This document shows positions 23,001 through 34,265 of a stretch of 64,000 nt of DNA, piece after piece. The number at the start of each line of letters is the position of its first letter. Position 1 is the stretch's first letter. The position numbers were made by a program, and so were the translations under genes. The notes beneath the pieces are model-generated. The model saw only the letters and a list, made by a program, of their open reading frames with translations. It did no database searches and was not told where the DNA came from. The stretch lies in assembly GCA_039654915.1 (NCBI GenBank), contig CM077594.1, positions 73,836,393-73,900,392 of the forward strand. Direction: 5' to 3'. The stretch is from Aquilaria yunnanensis (taxonomy: Eukaryota > Streptophyta > Magnoliopsida > Malvales > Thymelaeaceae).

Positions 23001-26000
23001 ATTTTTGTTTCTTCATTGGGTTTGCAGGTGTTGTAAAGGGGCATTTCTATTAAGTGGTATTATTTTGCATTGATTACTTAAAGGATTTCATGGGAGATTT
23101 GTATGGCATCTTCTTTTATTACCAATTAGTCCTAGTTTGTGCACCCAAGTCATTTAACTTAGAGTGGCGAATTAAAGAATTCTTTCAGGCAGTATAGGGT
23201 CAATAAATGAATGTAGCAAGTGGAGACACAAAGTTTTTGTTTTGTCCCTGACCAGGAAAGTATTGAAGCTGAACCAGAACAATTCTGCTCCCATTAATGA
23301 GCTGGAGGAAAATAGTGGCTAGAGGGTTGCCAGTGTGAGTAAAGGATAGGTAATATCTAGGCAAGCCATTGGGGAATTAATTTTCTATTGTCTTAAGGAA
23401 TTCGTGTGAAATGTTCAGGGAACTTCAGAACAAATAGATGTGTATTAGTAGAGGGAAAGATAACTACTTCATGGTCAGTTCATTCTGTTTTCAGGTCTTT
23501 GTTCTCTCTAATTTGAGGTTTGGGAAAAAAATGTTCAAAGTGCTCTAGGGGGAAAAGGAGTTTCTTAGTGCTAATTCTGAGTGGTAATAGCAACAATTAA
23601 TTGATTTACAGAAAAGAAGATCACGAACTTATATCAATGACTTCATAAGATTTGTGCCCTTGGGAAGTAAACATGTAGCAGGTCATTTCTTGAGAGTTGA
23701 ACTTCTTTTGGTAAACTTCTAGTGGGTGTTTGTAACTCTATCATTGCTGCTCCCTAGTGAGCAATTTATTTGCATTCATTTGATTGCTTGTATTTTTTGT
23801 GCACACACTCAATCAATCAACTAAGCCTTATTCCCATTAGTTGGGTCAGCTACATGAATTTTGTGTATTTTTGTGGTACGCTTTAAAAGTTACATTTTGG
23901 TTTAGTGCTTTCATGCTTATTTTTTCTGCATTTGCACAGTTGCTTCGTCTAAGGCGTCCTTTTGTTGCCTATATCAGTGATGGAATGGGAAATGAGCTGT
24001 TTAGGGTAAATGCCTCTATACATATTTATCTTTTTTGGGCCAATATGCACTCCTGTTACTGTGTGATTAAGTGCATTTTGCATTATGTGTGTTCTAGATT
24101 AAGGCTTTATTTTTTTCAAAAGCAGGTTCATAGGCCTTTCTGGTGGATAACCAGTTCAATCTATGCAGAGATTGATGGCAAGGTTTTGTACTTAACATAT
24201 CTGTTTGTTGGTTGTTCATGTACAACATAATTAGAATGAAAAAATAACATGGGTTTCTTTATAGGAAGTTGGTGTGGTTCACAGAAGATGGCATCTTTGG
24301 AAGAGAGTATATGATTTGTACTTGGGGTAATTTCAAAACATTGACGTGTCATATTCTACTTAATTAATTCTTTTGTTGTTCTCCTGCTTCTTCTGGTAGG
24401 CCAAAACTCTGATTGATATCTCTCCTACTGTTCCATTGCTATTGGATACTATTCTCATTAATCATCATTATTGTCATCATTGTCATATTGATGTCATAAG
24501 GCATGTTTGATGAAATTGAAATAAAACTTCCCCTGTTCAGATTGAAAGATGTTTTCCTTCTAATAATTCTCTAGATTTATCCAAATTACGCAGGACATCA
24601 GGAATCTTTTTTTCCTAAATTCCTTTCAAATTGTAATTTCTAGAATTCTTCTGTGGCTGTATCTGGAAGCATCTACCTTTCCAATTTATAGGTTGCTCCA
24701 CTAGGATAATTACTATATTACAGTTCACGAAAGTAATATAGAGCTTTGTTTATAATATACTCAGACGTAATTATGCATTTCAAATTATGCAAATCAAATA
24801 GGAAATATTTTCTTTTCCCCATCCTGTTGACTCCTAACGCATCATGATTAATAGGATTTATGCTGTTGCTGTAATGAGATTGAAAATTCTGCTTCGATGT
24901 CATATGGGGCTCGCAATGTATTTTTCTATTATTCTCTCACTTGATTTACTTGAGCTACTATTATGAAAAGTTGCATTTTGATTCTTGCAGTAATAACCAG
25001 TTTGCTGTGGTTGAAAATCCTGGTTTCTGGAATTGGACCTTCACCTTGAAGGACATTGACGGGCAAGTTTTGGCTCAGATTGATCGTGATTGGAGGGGCT
25101 TTGGTTTTGAGGTTCGCTGGTTATCTTTTAGCTTGCCATTTCACCAATTGTCTTTTCCATTCTGTTTTATCTTGAACTATGTGATGGAAATGACATATTG
25201 ATTTAAAGAATTTGATAAATTGTCAAGTTTCTAGTTATATATTCAAAGCGACTGAGAGTGTTCATATGCAATGAGCAGTTAGAATCAGCAGCAGGAAAAA
25301 ACTAGTATATTGACCTTCAATCAACAAAGTGTGAAACGTCTTACCTTGATAACCATGTTGACATGCTTTACCTGTAGATAGCCATAAAAACCCTTGGGTT
25401 CTGGCAATGTTAATTTTAAGTGTTATTTGCATTTATATTGGTGCAACATGCATTAGTTGTTTTTGTCCAAGAGTCCTTTTCAAGATGAATGTTGCTCAAT
25501 TTAGAAAACATTTTTATTAGGCTCTGTTCAACTTCCAGGCAGGTATGTATGTGAGTGGAAGGGTGACAAGCAAGCCCTTGTGCATTTGCATCTCTTTTCT
25601 GTGAATGATTACCAAGGGGTGTGTTTGCGTATGTAGATATTTACTGATGCTGGTCAGTATGTGATCCGGTTTGGGAGTAGTGACCCCAGCTCTAGGACTG
25701 ACATTGTCAGCATGGTAAGTTCATTTATTGATAAGATTATTGCTCTCTGCCAATTCATGTTCATGCGCTTATGCGGTTTTTGCTTTTGAGGCAGATCCAA
25801 GAATTGGATGTTGCTCGTCCACTGACTTTGTCGGAGAGAGCAGTTACTGTTGCACTTGCTATATCATTGGATAACGATTACTTCTCAAGACATGGTGGCT
25901 GGTATGATTTTGTAGTTTGATTCATGTCTATGTTATGATTACGTATAAACTATTTTCACAATGATGATAATATCTGTTGTTAGTATTGTTAGGGATTTTT

Positions 26001-26759
26001 ACAAGTTACTCTCATACAATGGACAAGCTTATGATATTACTGGCACATACTGTTCTATGTTGTATGTAATTGTAGATTACATTGGATGAGATTTTACCAT
26101 ACATGTTTGCTAGAAGTGGGGAAAATTGTATTCTTTCCTTATTCATATTTTCTTTCTGATACTCTCATGTCCCATCATTCTAGGCATAATTAAAGGTCTC
26201 ATTCAGCTATAGAAAGCTTTTGCATTTTTCTTTCAAACATCCTTTAGATACATGGGACGTAGGTAAATATCATATTTCTTTGATTTGGACCCCATTGTTT
26301 TCTTGTTTTCGGGAAGTTTAGGAGAACCATTAGAACTAGTTATCTGCTTTGTATAATGGTGCTTGAACAAGGTTTTCTTTATTGGTTGTTTATGTTCATG
26401 AAACATTGTATACAACTATGTTTTTCTTAAGGTTGAATAATTTTGAACAAATGGTAACACATTTTACAAGTGAGTAGGACCAGAACTGCTTGATAAACTT
26501 TAGTTATATGGACAATTAACAATACTATTAACGCATTGGTAATGATGATATGAGAATCGAGTGCTAAATATGGTTGTGAAAGAATATATTCATTTTCTTT
26601 TGAGATTTGGTGTGTTCAAAATCTTTGGAATGCACTTCTTTTTCCTGCTGTTTTGTGAGATGAAAATTAAAAATATAAAATGCTATCTGTATTGAGTACT
26701 AAGGTAAAACTTGCCTTTTTTGCTGTAGGGGGCTACCTTTTGTTGCTGTTGGCGAGTAG
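17058..26759 (+). CDS. Phospholipid scramblase family protein, Aim25-like, probably mitochondrial (11 exons)
   Basis: The exons are 17058-17540, 18741-18827, 19855-19896, 20016-20060, 23940-24005, 24126-24182, 24265-24326, 24991-25111, 25637-25714, 25795-25901 and 26729-26759. They sum to 1179 nt, encoding 392 residues, with GT-AG junctions and one frame throughout. Residues 1-60 are rich in Arg and Ser and low in acidic residues (MNRIIRSRLPSAPKLTS), a likely mitochondrial presequence. The scramblase domain spans about 180-390. It includes RPFWWITSSIYAEIDG (244-259), VHRRWHLWKRVYDLYLGN (265-282), NPGFWNWTFTLKDI and RDWRGFGFE to 321. A short hydrophobic helix lies near 363-372, and the C-terminus is GLPFVAVGE. 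The family moves phospholipids between membrane leaflets; yeast Aim25 is the mitochondrial relative. Introns carry repeats, notably the 3.9-kb intron 4. No stop or frameshift is seen, so it is probably active. Confidence 0.93.
17680..17710. repeat. (TTG)n microsatellite and T-run in intron 1
   Basis: About six TTG units are followed by a T-run, 140 bp into the first intron of the scramblase gene. It may be length-variable. Confidence 0.85.
20061..23939 (+). other. Intron 4 of the scramblase gene, 3.9 kb
   Basis: It is by far the longest intron of the gene and lies after two very small exons (42 and 45 nt). It is AT-rich and has no coding sequence that I recognise. It contains GTAGTAGCA-like trinucleotide-rich sequence near 20795-20880 and a SINE-like tail near its 3' end. 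The short open frames in it look like chance. Confidence 0.8.
23818..23859 (+). repeat. SINE-like 3' tail fragment (Au-SINE type) in intron 4
   Basis: The motif CAACTAAGCCTTATTCCC followed by ATTAGTTGGGTCAGCTACAT resembles the conserved 3' end of the widespread plant Au-type SINEs (AAGCCTTA-TCCC, then TTGGGGTCGGCTACATGAAT). CAATCAAT repeats precede it. No A/B box head is obvious, so this is a fragment. It sits about 80 bp upstream of exon 5. Confidence 0.55.
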
Positions 26760-27500
26760 ATCTCCATGAAAGCTTACTGGACAGTTGACAATTTGAACTT
26801 GTAAAGCATTTTCAGCCTGGAAGTTTTTCGTGCTTATTATTAGCCCATGGTCTCGTATGTTTTGTGAATATTCATAGCACTAAGACATCTTGTTCACATG
26901 GGCCATCCATTCTCCCCAAACCCCTATTCGGACTACTTGATTTACAAGAGTAGCGTCTACTAATTTGTTACAGATGTTGAAGAGGTAAATCTTGTTCTCT
27001 ATTCATCTTGGTCTAGGATTGTTTTTCATCGCTGCTTAAAATTTTCTGGGCAGAGTAGAGTTACCTCCCTATGATAACATAGAAGATATCTACCTCCTAT
27101 ATTTTCATAAGCTTAGGATATGCTTGATCGCAGCATTGATACTTCATTTTTGTTCTAAATGAACTATCAAATATTTTTCAATTCCAATACGTAGTCCTAT
27201 TTTGAGCTTTTATTTTAGATCATTCATGCTCCATCATCCCCGCATTTTGAAACTGTCAAGCATTTCGTTGTGTGACAACCAATGTGATTTACTTTATTTG
27301 CCATTGTTGCGCCTTCCACTTTGCTTGATGCCAATTTCCTGCTGTACTATGGTTACGTTTACTTGGTTGCATTGCATTGCAGTTTACTGAAATGTGGTTC
27401 CAATAGTTCGCTTTAAGCAAAATGAACAACCATGGAATTGCATGATGATGCAAACAAGTAAACTTTTCTTTCGTTTGGTAGTCATGACATTAGAGAGGGA
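26760..27500 (+). other. 3' flank of the scramblase gene
   Basis: It contains the 3' untranslated region and intergenic sequence. I found no canonical AATAAA near the stop, which is common in plants. No gene or repeat is recognised before the LINE remnant. Confidence 0.5.
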
Positions 27501-27511
27501 CAGAGAAAGAA

Positions 27512-28345
27512 CTACGAATTGAGAGCAGAACCGATGGGCACTACCAAAAGATGAAGTGGTGGTATCTTCTTGAAGGCGCTTCTAATGGCCTGCACCTCCT
27601 GATGGTCTTTGATCAGTGCTTCAACAGGCTTGGATATGCTACTGAAAGCTTGTACGCAATCAGTTAAAATGGTAATTGACACGTATTCATTAGCAATAGC
27701 GTAGGAAGTAGCTTCATGGATTGCTGTGTTCTGCTGCCAGGGAAGAATGGAGATGAGCAATTTTGAACCCCTGGTGGGCGGCAATGTAACCTGAATTAGA
27801 AAGCACCCGAACTGCAGGAGCTGGTGTTGTTTGTTGCGAAGCGCCATCTACTTTGAAGACGCTAGGCAATGGAAGGGTACCAACTTTATAATAATTTAGT
27901 CCACACCGGGTAAAATTGCAGCGGGGGGGAATAAGAGTTGAAGCAGAGATTGCTTTGCCGTCCTAGCTTGATTAATCATTCAGCATGTTTCATCACGGAC
28001 CTGAATGGTCCTAGATACTAAAATCGCCGTGGAGTTAAAGATATCCTTTCGCCTACACCAAATTTCCCACAGGTTGGTCACTACTAGCATCATATCCATG
28101 GATATAAATAAATTTTTATCCTTTCAAGAAATTGCTGAACCATAAGTGGAAGTCCTTTGTCGAAGCGTCAATGAGGGACGGATGAGAATGCCGCCAAACA
28201 ATGGTGAACGTGGCATTCTTTGAAGATATGAGAAATTGACTCCTCGTGTCCAGAGCATCTCGCGCACATTGGAGAGGCTTGAGGTACACCTTCAGCAGGA
28301 TTCAACTTTCTGGGAAGCGGATTTTGGTTACACTTCCACAAGAAG
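27512..28345 (-). pseudogene. LINE (non-LTR retrotransposon) remnant: RT zinc-binding domain and RNase H
   Basis: Reading leftwards from about 28345, KFRVFLWKCNQNPLPRK and then MCARCSGHEESISHIFKECH match the zf-RVT domain that follows RT in plant LINEs (CX2C, then H and C). Near 28070-28050 LWEIWCRRKDIF matches the LWEIWKARN-type linker. The last part (27847-27512) is an RNase H-like domain with AIHEATSYAIA and ILTDCVQAFSSI, where the Glu and Asp are in place. Stops and frame changes separate the pieces, and neither the RT core nor a poly-A end is visible. It is an old truncated copy about 1 kb downstream of the scramblase gene and on the opposite strand. Confidence 0.75.
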
Positions 28346-29784
28346 ACACGAAATTTACAACGAATATATATATATTGGTATTCAAAATCAGTATTACAAG
28401 ATGTATGATTTGAAGAGATACAATCATAGTACGTGAATGCTACTTGTTCGAGAACATAAGGCCATTCAATCCAGTATCAAGACACTGGGAATTTGAGAAG
28501 GGAAAGGGGAGTGGAGATTTGATCCCTGGACATGATGGGGGATCAATGTCTCGGCTGGCTGAACTATAAGGAATATTAGCTGCCTAAACCTTATTAATAC
28601 CTGGTGTTGGCTGGAGATCCCTACTAAAGTCCTGTCCTTTAAGTGTGTCCGCCAACCTTGCTTTGATATAACCTTTGCAAAAAAGTAAAACTTGATCTAT
28701 TTTTTTGGCAGAACCAACTGACTTCCCAATAGTTTATAGTTGCCTTTACTTCTCATTACTGGTGACATAATCTTCCTACTCAGGGACTATAGCTTTTGCT
28801 CTTGCTCGCTCTCGCCTAGGAATGACAACTGGGTGGATAGTTTGGGTCAGATCATTTAAGTTTGGATTCAACTAGGTTATCATGAATTCAGGTCCAAGCT
28901 AGGTTCAAGTCACGTTCTTTGGGTTTGTGTTGATTTCGGGTTGACTGGATCTCGGGTTTATATTGACTTGGGTTAGGTTGTTTAGGTTTGAGTTCAATAC
29001 AGATTAGATAAATTTTAGTTTTAGGTGATTTCAAGTCTGATTATTCATGTTTTGCGTTAGATTCAGATTTGAGCCATTGTGTTTACTTGGGTTACTGGTG
29101 CATAGGCCGAAATAACTGAATTGATTCAATTTTTTATTAAAATATAAACAGTATGTTAAAAATTCATATAAATCATCATAACTATGTTTTAGTATATATT
29201 TAGGTTATATGATAATGTTGTTAATACTTCCTAATATTGATTGTTTTGTAGGAAAAGTTTTTGATATATAGTAAAAAGCTAAAACTAAGTTAAACTAAAA
29301 TCGGGCCACACTTTTATAGTTTGACTTGATTCAACTTCATTGATTAATTTTGTTTGGTTTGGTTTAAATGTGTGAGACTATTTAGTTAGTAAACATATTC
29401 AAATGGACCAAAATTGATCCATAAATCGAATGTAAAAGCTTAATTGGCTGAAACTTTACTAAATTACAAAAATTTATGAATTATAATAGGAGAAATGATT
29501 TCAAAATAATGAACTTCATATTTTCTTAATTCTGTTGTAAGCAGTTTCTTATTTTGTTATGTTTTTAGTTGGTGGCTCTTTAATAGTAGTTGACACACCA
29601 TCAATCATTAATTATCATTTACGAGAATCACAAATAACAGAGTTCTGAGACTATCCACCTAAGTGTATGTACACTTAGTAGCACCGTTAGGTAGAAACGG
29701 TTTCATCCATTAACCATCTTTCAAAAGAAAAAAAAAAAAGCAGATGAGCAAAAAATTAGGCACAAAATCAAGCAGTTACCTGAT
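28346..29784. other. Non-coding, AT-rich, with a GGTT-rich stretch
   Basis: No gene is seen. From about 28830 to 29110 the plus strand has many GGTT, GGGTT and TTGGGTT words in an irregular pattern. This may be a decayed repeat, but no unit length could be fixed. Confidence 0.4.
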
Positions 29785-30084
29785 TTGAGCCCCCTTTCTA
29801 TACAATCTTTACCCATACCCCCTACAACCCTAAATCGAAGACAAAAGCAAGCAGAAAGTAGCCACGCTCGCCTCCTCCCCAAAAAACACTGCATATTTCA
29901 CAATTGCTTCGGATTCCATAAACAGCAATGGAGGAGGACATCAAGAACCGTAGGAAGAAGATGCTTGGAGGCCGGCACACTAGTACAACACTGTCGATCC
30001 ACTAGAAGGGGTACCGGGGCAATAAAAGGAAAAGGAAGAGCGAGGACAGTGCTTGCGGCGGGCTGTGCAAAGGAGGATCTTTGA
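29785..30084 (+). other. Unrecognised 99-codon open frame in a GC-richer island
   Basis: The open frame is basic (many Arg, Lys, Ser, Cys) with no motif I know. An alternative ATG at 29928 in another frame opens with MEEDIKNRRKKMLGGR, which looks more protein-like, but it stops after about 19 codons. The local base composition is higher in G+C than its surroundings. It could be a first exon or a captured gene fragment; neither is supported further. Confidence 0.25.
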
Positions 30085-30129
30085 TTGATGGCCAACGACG
30101 GTGCTTGGGGTAGGTTTTGGGTAAGGATA

Positions 30130-30149
30130 GACACACACACACACACACA
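30130..30149. repeat. (AC)n microsatellite
   Basis: Ten consecutive AC units, nearly perfect. Confidence 0.9.
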
Positions 30150-30239
30150 TACTTCTAAGGTTTATATGTATACTTCTAGGTTTGTAAAAACTACAAATAT
30201 ATATGTATGTTTCTATGGTTTATATGTATACTTCCGGGT

Positions 30240-30850
30240 TTGCAAAATAAAAATATTAATGCGAACTGTATTAAATTGGATGCGAACTATATTAAACTGA
30301 AAGTGAAATGTATTAAACTATATGAAATATGTGTGAAATTGGAAAGCGAATTGTATTAATTTGTTTAGGATATATTTTAAACTAAAAATAAAATGTATTA
30401 AATTGTGTAGGATATATATTAAACAGAAAATGAATTACATTAAACTGTGTGGTCTATATATTAGACTGTGTGAAACGAATTAAACTGAAAGTTCAATGTA
30501 TTAATCTATGTGGTAAAACCATCACACGAGAAAATGACGCTGCCACAAAAAAATAAAACCATCAAACTCATTGTCACCACCAGTACCACAATCGACATTG
30601 TCATTGTCATTAGCAACAACTGGATATGAAATTGTATTAAACTGGAAATGAAATATATTAAATTGTGTGAGATATGAGTTAATTAGAAGTGATTAAATTG
30701 GAAGTAAAATGTATTAAACTGTGTGAGATATGTGTTAATTGGAAATGAATTGTATTAATCTGTGTGGGATATGTGTTAAACTGAGAGTGAAATATATTAA
30801 ACTATGTGAGATATGTAGTAAACTGAAAGTAAAATGTATTAAACTATGTG
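30240..30850. repeat. AT-rich minisatellite, unit about 42 bp
   Basis: A diverged unit containing GTATTAAACTGTGTG and then GATATGTGTTAAACTGAAA recurs many times from 30240 to 30512 and from 30628 to 30850. A block of about 110 bp of unrelated CCATCA-rich sequence separates the two runs. Copies differ by substitutions and small indels, so the array is old. Confidence 0.8.
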
Positions 30851-32120
30851 TGCAGCTCTTTGACTACGATTGACTACAAAAAATAAATAAATAAATAAAA
30901 TTATTTTAAATAATTACCATATTTATCATATTATCTTTATTGTTTCCTTAAGATTATCTTTACATATGAATTCAAATTCAAAAGGTTCCATAATTAAAAT
31001 TTTTGAAAAGAGAAAATAAGAAATGAAGGCTTGAATATAATGGAATTAAATAAAAAAGGAAATGTTTACAACCAAAATTCCATAATTAAAAATTTTAAAC
31101 AAAGTCAATACCCAATTAGTACCCAATTAAATCTTACACATTTAACACATAAATCTACCATAAATGAAAAAATCAAATGGAAATTGGGCTCTTTTAATGC
31201 CATTCAGTGTGAGCACATACACTTAAGTGCATTTCAGAATTTGCGCAAATAACATGTGAAACCTAAATTTCTACTAAATAGCTAAAAGTGGAAATTAATG
31301 AGACGTGTGATGTGTAAAAAAAGTATTAAATTTATGTTTTTTTCCCATTATAATGCATTCTAGAATGCATTAATTCAAAAAATTTAAATTTCTTCTAAGT
31401 GAAAAAATGTGGAAAAAGAAAATATTTTTTATTAATGCATTTTAGAGTATATGTTGACAGAAAAGAGTTCGTTGAAATTTAATTTATTTTCAAGTTTTTT
31501 AGTAATTATTTAAAAATTAATGACAATGACATGTAATAGATGTCACAGACGGATTTAGGTTGTCTATATTTATGGGTCCCATTGTCATGGACAGCCTAAA
31601 TTCGTTGATGATGCCCATCACGTGTGATCTAAAATATCACACAAACAAAAACCAAGGGCATTAGGTTTAGAAAACTTAAAACGGTAACAAGCAGTCCAAC
31701 GCAAGCGACGCAACACATCCCCATTTCCCCAACATTTCTTATTTCCTATATCCCCTTTCAAGATGAAGATGAAAAAATTGTGCCTCTCAACCGCAAAGTG
31801 TTACTATGCATAGCTAATGTGGAAGCCAGCAATGCCGTCATGGACATCTACATGTGAAGAAGGCTAGTTGGCTATGCAAGTTCTAGATTTCTTATCTATC
31901 AAATTTATTTATGATTATTTTCCTTCTCATTGTCATTTAGCAAGTATCTTTCTTGTATTTAGGAGGCTACCTCTTGGTGCATGAATAATTAAGGAATTAT
32001 CCCCTATTTCATTCTCCTTTCTTATCTTTTCTCTTTCATTGCATCTTGAGGTCTTGACTTTTAAAACCCATTGTCTAGAGGTTTTCTGAGCTTATAAAGC
32101 ATAAGTTAGCTTGTTATCAG
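30851..32120. other. AT-rich non-coding flank; may include the 5' LTR of the chromovirus
   Basis: No gene is seen. ATAAATAAATAAATAA occurs near 30883. A 16-bp inverted repeat (ACGGATTTAGGTTGTC at 31553, with its complement near 31591-31606) could fold into a hairpin. The last bases before 32121 should be the end of the chromovirus 5' LTR, but no match to its 3' LTR start (40342) was found, so its left edge is unknown. Confidence 0.4.
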
Positions 32121-32132
32121 TGGTATTAGAGC
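32121..32132 (+). other. Primer-binding site, initiator-Met tRNA type
   Basis: TGGTATTAGAGC differs by one base from TGGTATCAGAGC, the complement of the initiator Met-tRNA 3' end used by many plant LTR elements. Gag starts about 40 bp further on. Confidence 0.75.
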
Positions 32133-32159
32133 ACAACTCTAGCATCGTGGCTAATGATA

Positions 32160-33080
32160 CTAGACTTCAAGACTGGCGTAAGATAGTGGAGGAGTTCATG
32201 GAATGGGAGCATGAATAGAATCAGAGAACCAATCATGACATCATTGCTACTTGTGAAATGATCATGGGTCTGGCCATCAAGTTGCCACCACTACTTCTTC
32301 TGCCAGGAACGAGAAATGCATCTCTAAACACCTCTAAGGTAGTAGCACCAACAAATATTGTACAAGTGAAGGACTAAATCTATCTCGACTCTCTCACATA
32401 AACTTCCCATACTTCAAAGGTGACGATGTTAACTAATGGGTTTTCCTATGCTACCAATCTTTTCTGTGGACAATGTCAAAGATAGGATGAAGGCGCATAT
32501 CGCAACTATCCATTTGGAAGGTGAAGCAATAGAATGGCATTAGGGATATTTACGTGAAAATGCCCTAGGTTTTCCAATCTAATGGCACAAGTATGTCTCA
32601 GCATTAAAGGCTCGATAGGCCAGCCTACGTCAACCCTATAGGGGACCTTCAAAATGTGAAATAGAAAGGCTTAATAGCAGAATATCAGCATCAGTTTGAC
32701 ATGCTACTTAACAAGGTACAATATCCATTTTTGGGAAGTATCATGGCTTTAAACCATGTTTTAAGCTCACAGAAGGATGTTTAAAGTGTGGTTCCTAAGA
32801 ACACTGGGTTAGAGACTACCTAATGAAGGAAAAGGAAAGAAGAGTGTTAGGTAGATTTGGAGCCCTTTGGCAGAAAAGCCAGCCTAACAAAGGAAGAGGA
32901 ATAGTGGCACCTACACCACCTAAGCTAGCAAAGGGAGGACCAAGCCAACCCACACCAGCTAAAGCACAACCCAAGGCTAGGAGAGTATATCAGATTGAGG
33001 AATCAAGAAGAAAGAGGGAGCCTAGCATTGGAGAAGAAGCGATAAGCCAAAATAGGCTGAAGAGGGAAGCATTGAAGGTA
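32160..33080 (+). pseudogene. gag pseudogene with a decayed zinc knuckle (chromovirus, +)
   Basis: With stops ignored, the capsid-type segment VDNVKDRMKAHIATIHLEGEAIEWH is readable near 32465-32540 (FSVDNV...IHLEG is typical of Ty3/gypsy gag). Near 32775-32815 CLKCGS and EHWVRDY form a CX2CX4HX4C knuckle whose last Cys has become Tyr and which contains a stop. A Lys/Pro-rich tail follows from 32823. At least ten stops fall in the frame. Confidence 0.75.
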
Positions 33081-33089
33081 ACCTTTATC

Positions 33090-33530
33090 TTTGTGGCAAA
33101 CTCATTTTTGTTCTTTATGATACTGGTGCATCCATATCCATTATTTCAGCTAACTTAGTAAGGGAATTGCATCTAATGGTTACCACATTACCTCAAATGT
33201 ATATGATTAGGACAGCTGGAAATGAAATGATGTTTTCACATCACATAGTCAAGACTATGTGATTAGGCTAAATGAGATAGAACTAAAAGCTAATCTGATC
33301 ATTCTAGAAAAAACTGGATATGATATAATATTGGGCATGAACTGGCTAGCTGAAAATAATGTTGTTATAGACTGCCAAGGTAGAAGGTTAATACTGCCAG
33401 GGTTAGTGGAGCACTATTTAGAGAACTTAGTAAAGTGTAATGTTGGACAAATAGAGGTAATGGATCGCATGCCTATATTGTCTGAAGAAGAATACATGGG
33501 GTCAAATGAAAAGACACTAAAGGTGAACTA
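33090..33530 (+). pseudogene. Retroelement aspartic protease (chromovirus, +)
   Basis: The active-site DTGAS is intact at 33119-33133, preceded by VLY and followed by ISIISANLV. After a frame change near 33250 the C-terminal part continues with YDIILGMNWLAENNVVIDC, matching the DVILGMDWL segment of the RVP_2 family. The frame ends at 33529-33531. A working enzyme is excluded by the frameshift. Confidence 0.85.
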
Positions 33531-33539
33531 GATAAAATT

Positions 33540-34260
33540 CCTACTATGAGAGAATTTCCAGAAGTGTTTCCTTTTGAGTTACCAGGCTTGCCTCCTTTGA
33601 GGGAGGTAGAGTTTGAGATCAAATTGACTCCAGGAGCTACTCCTATATCTGTTGTACCCTACAAGATGACTATTCTTGAGATGAATGAATTGAAGAAATA
33701 GTTAGATGAACTCCTTGAAAAAGGATACATCAGGCTAAGTGTGTCTCCTTGGGGAGCACCAATGTTGTTTGTGAAAAACAAAGATGGGACACATAGGTTA
33801 TGCATTAACTATAGAAAGCTAAATACTATGACTATAAAGAATAAGCATCCTCTGCCTATAATTAAGGATTTATTTGATCAGCTTAAGGGAGCTACAATTT
33901 TCTCAAATATTGATTTGAGATCTGGATACTTTCACCTAAGAGTCAAGGAAGGAAACATTCATAAGACTGCCTTCAGAACAAGATATGGTTACTTTGAACA
34001 TATAGTATTACCTTTTGGCCTTACCAATGCCCTAGCATTTTTCATGGATTTGATGCAGTTGATATTCAGACCATATTTAGACCACTTTGTGGTGATCTTT
34101 ATAGATGATATTTTATTGCATTCAAAGGATGAGAAGGAACATGAAGAGAACTTGAGAATGGTGCTAGATTTGTTAAGAAAACACTAATTGTATGGCAAGT
34201 TGAGTAAATGTCATTTCTGGACAAACCAGATTGAATTCTTAGCCCATATGATAAATGGAC
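33540..34260 (+). pseudogene. Reverse transcriptase part 1 (chromovirus, +)
   Basis: FPEVFPFELPGLPP near 33555 begins the usual linker to RT. A stop lies near 33701. The palm runs from 33741 with [21 protein letters not shown] and LPFGLTNAL, and has catalytic FIDD at 34098-34109 in place of YVDD. The frame stops at 34185. The thumb (HFWTNQIEFLAHMI) reads on to the solo LTR at 34266. Confidence 0.9.
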
Positions 34261-34265
34261 AAGGT
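34261..34265. repeat. Target-site duplication AAGGT, left copy (solo LTR B)
   Basis: It directly precedes the LTR and is repeated exactly at 35683-35687. Confidence 0.93.

Noticed and set aside
23841..24230. 129-codon open frame taken as a separate gene
   Set aside because: It is exon 5 of the scramblase gene read through its donor into intron 5 and on through exon 6. Splice sites and protein similarity support the multi-exon model.
30240..30850. CRISPR-like array
   Set aside because: The units are contiguous and diverged, with no regular unique spacers, and the genome is that of a plant. It is a minisatellite.
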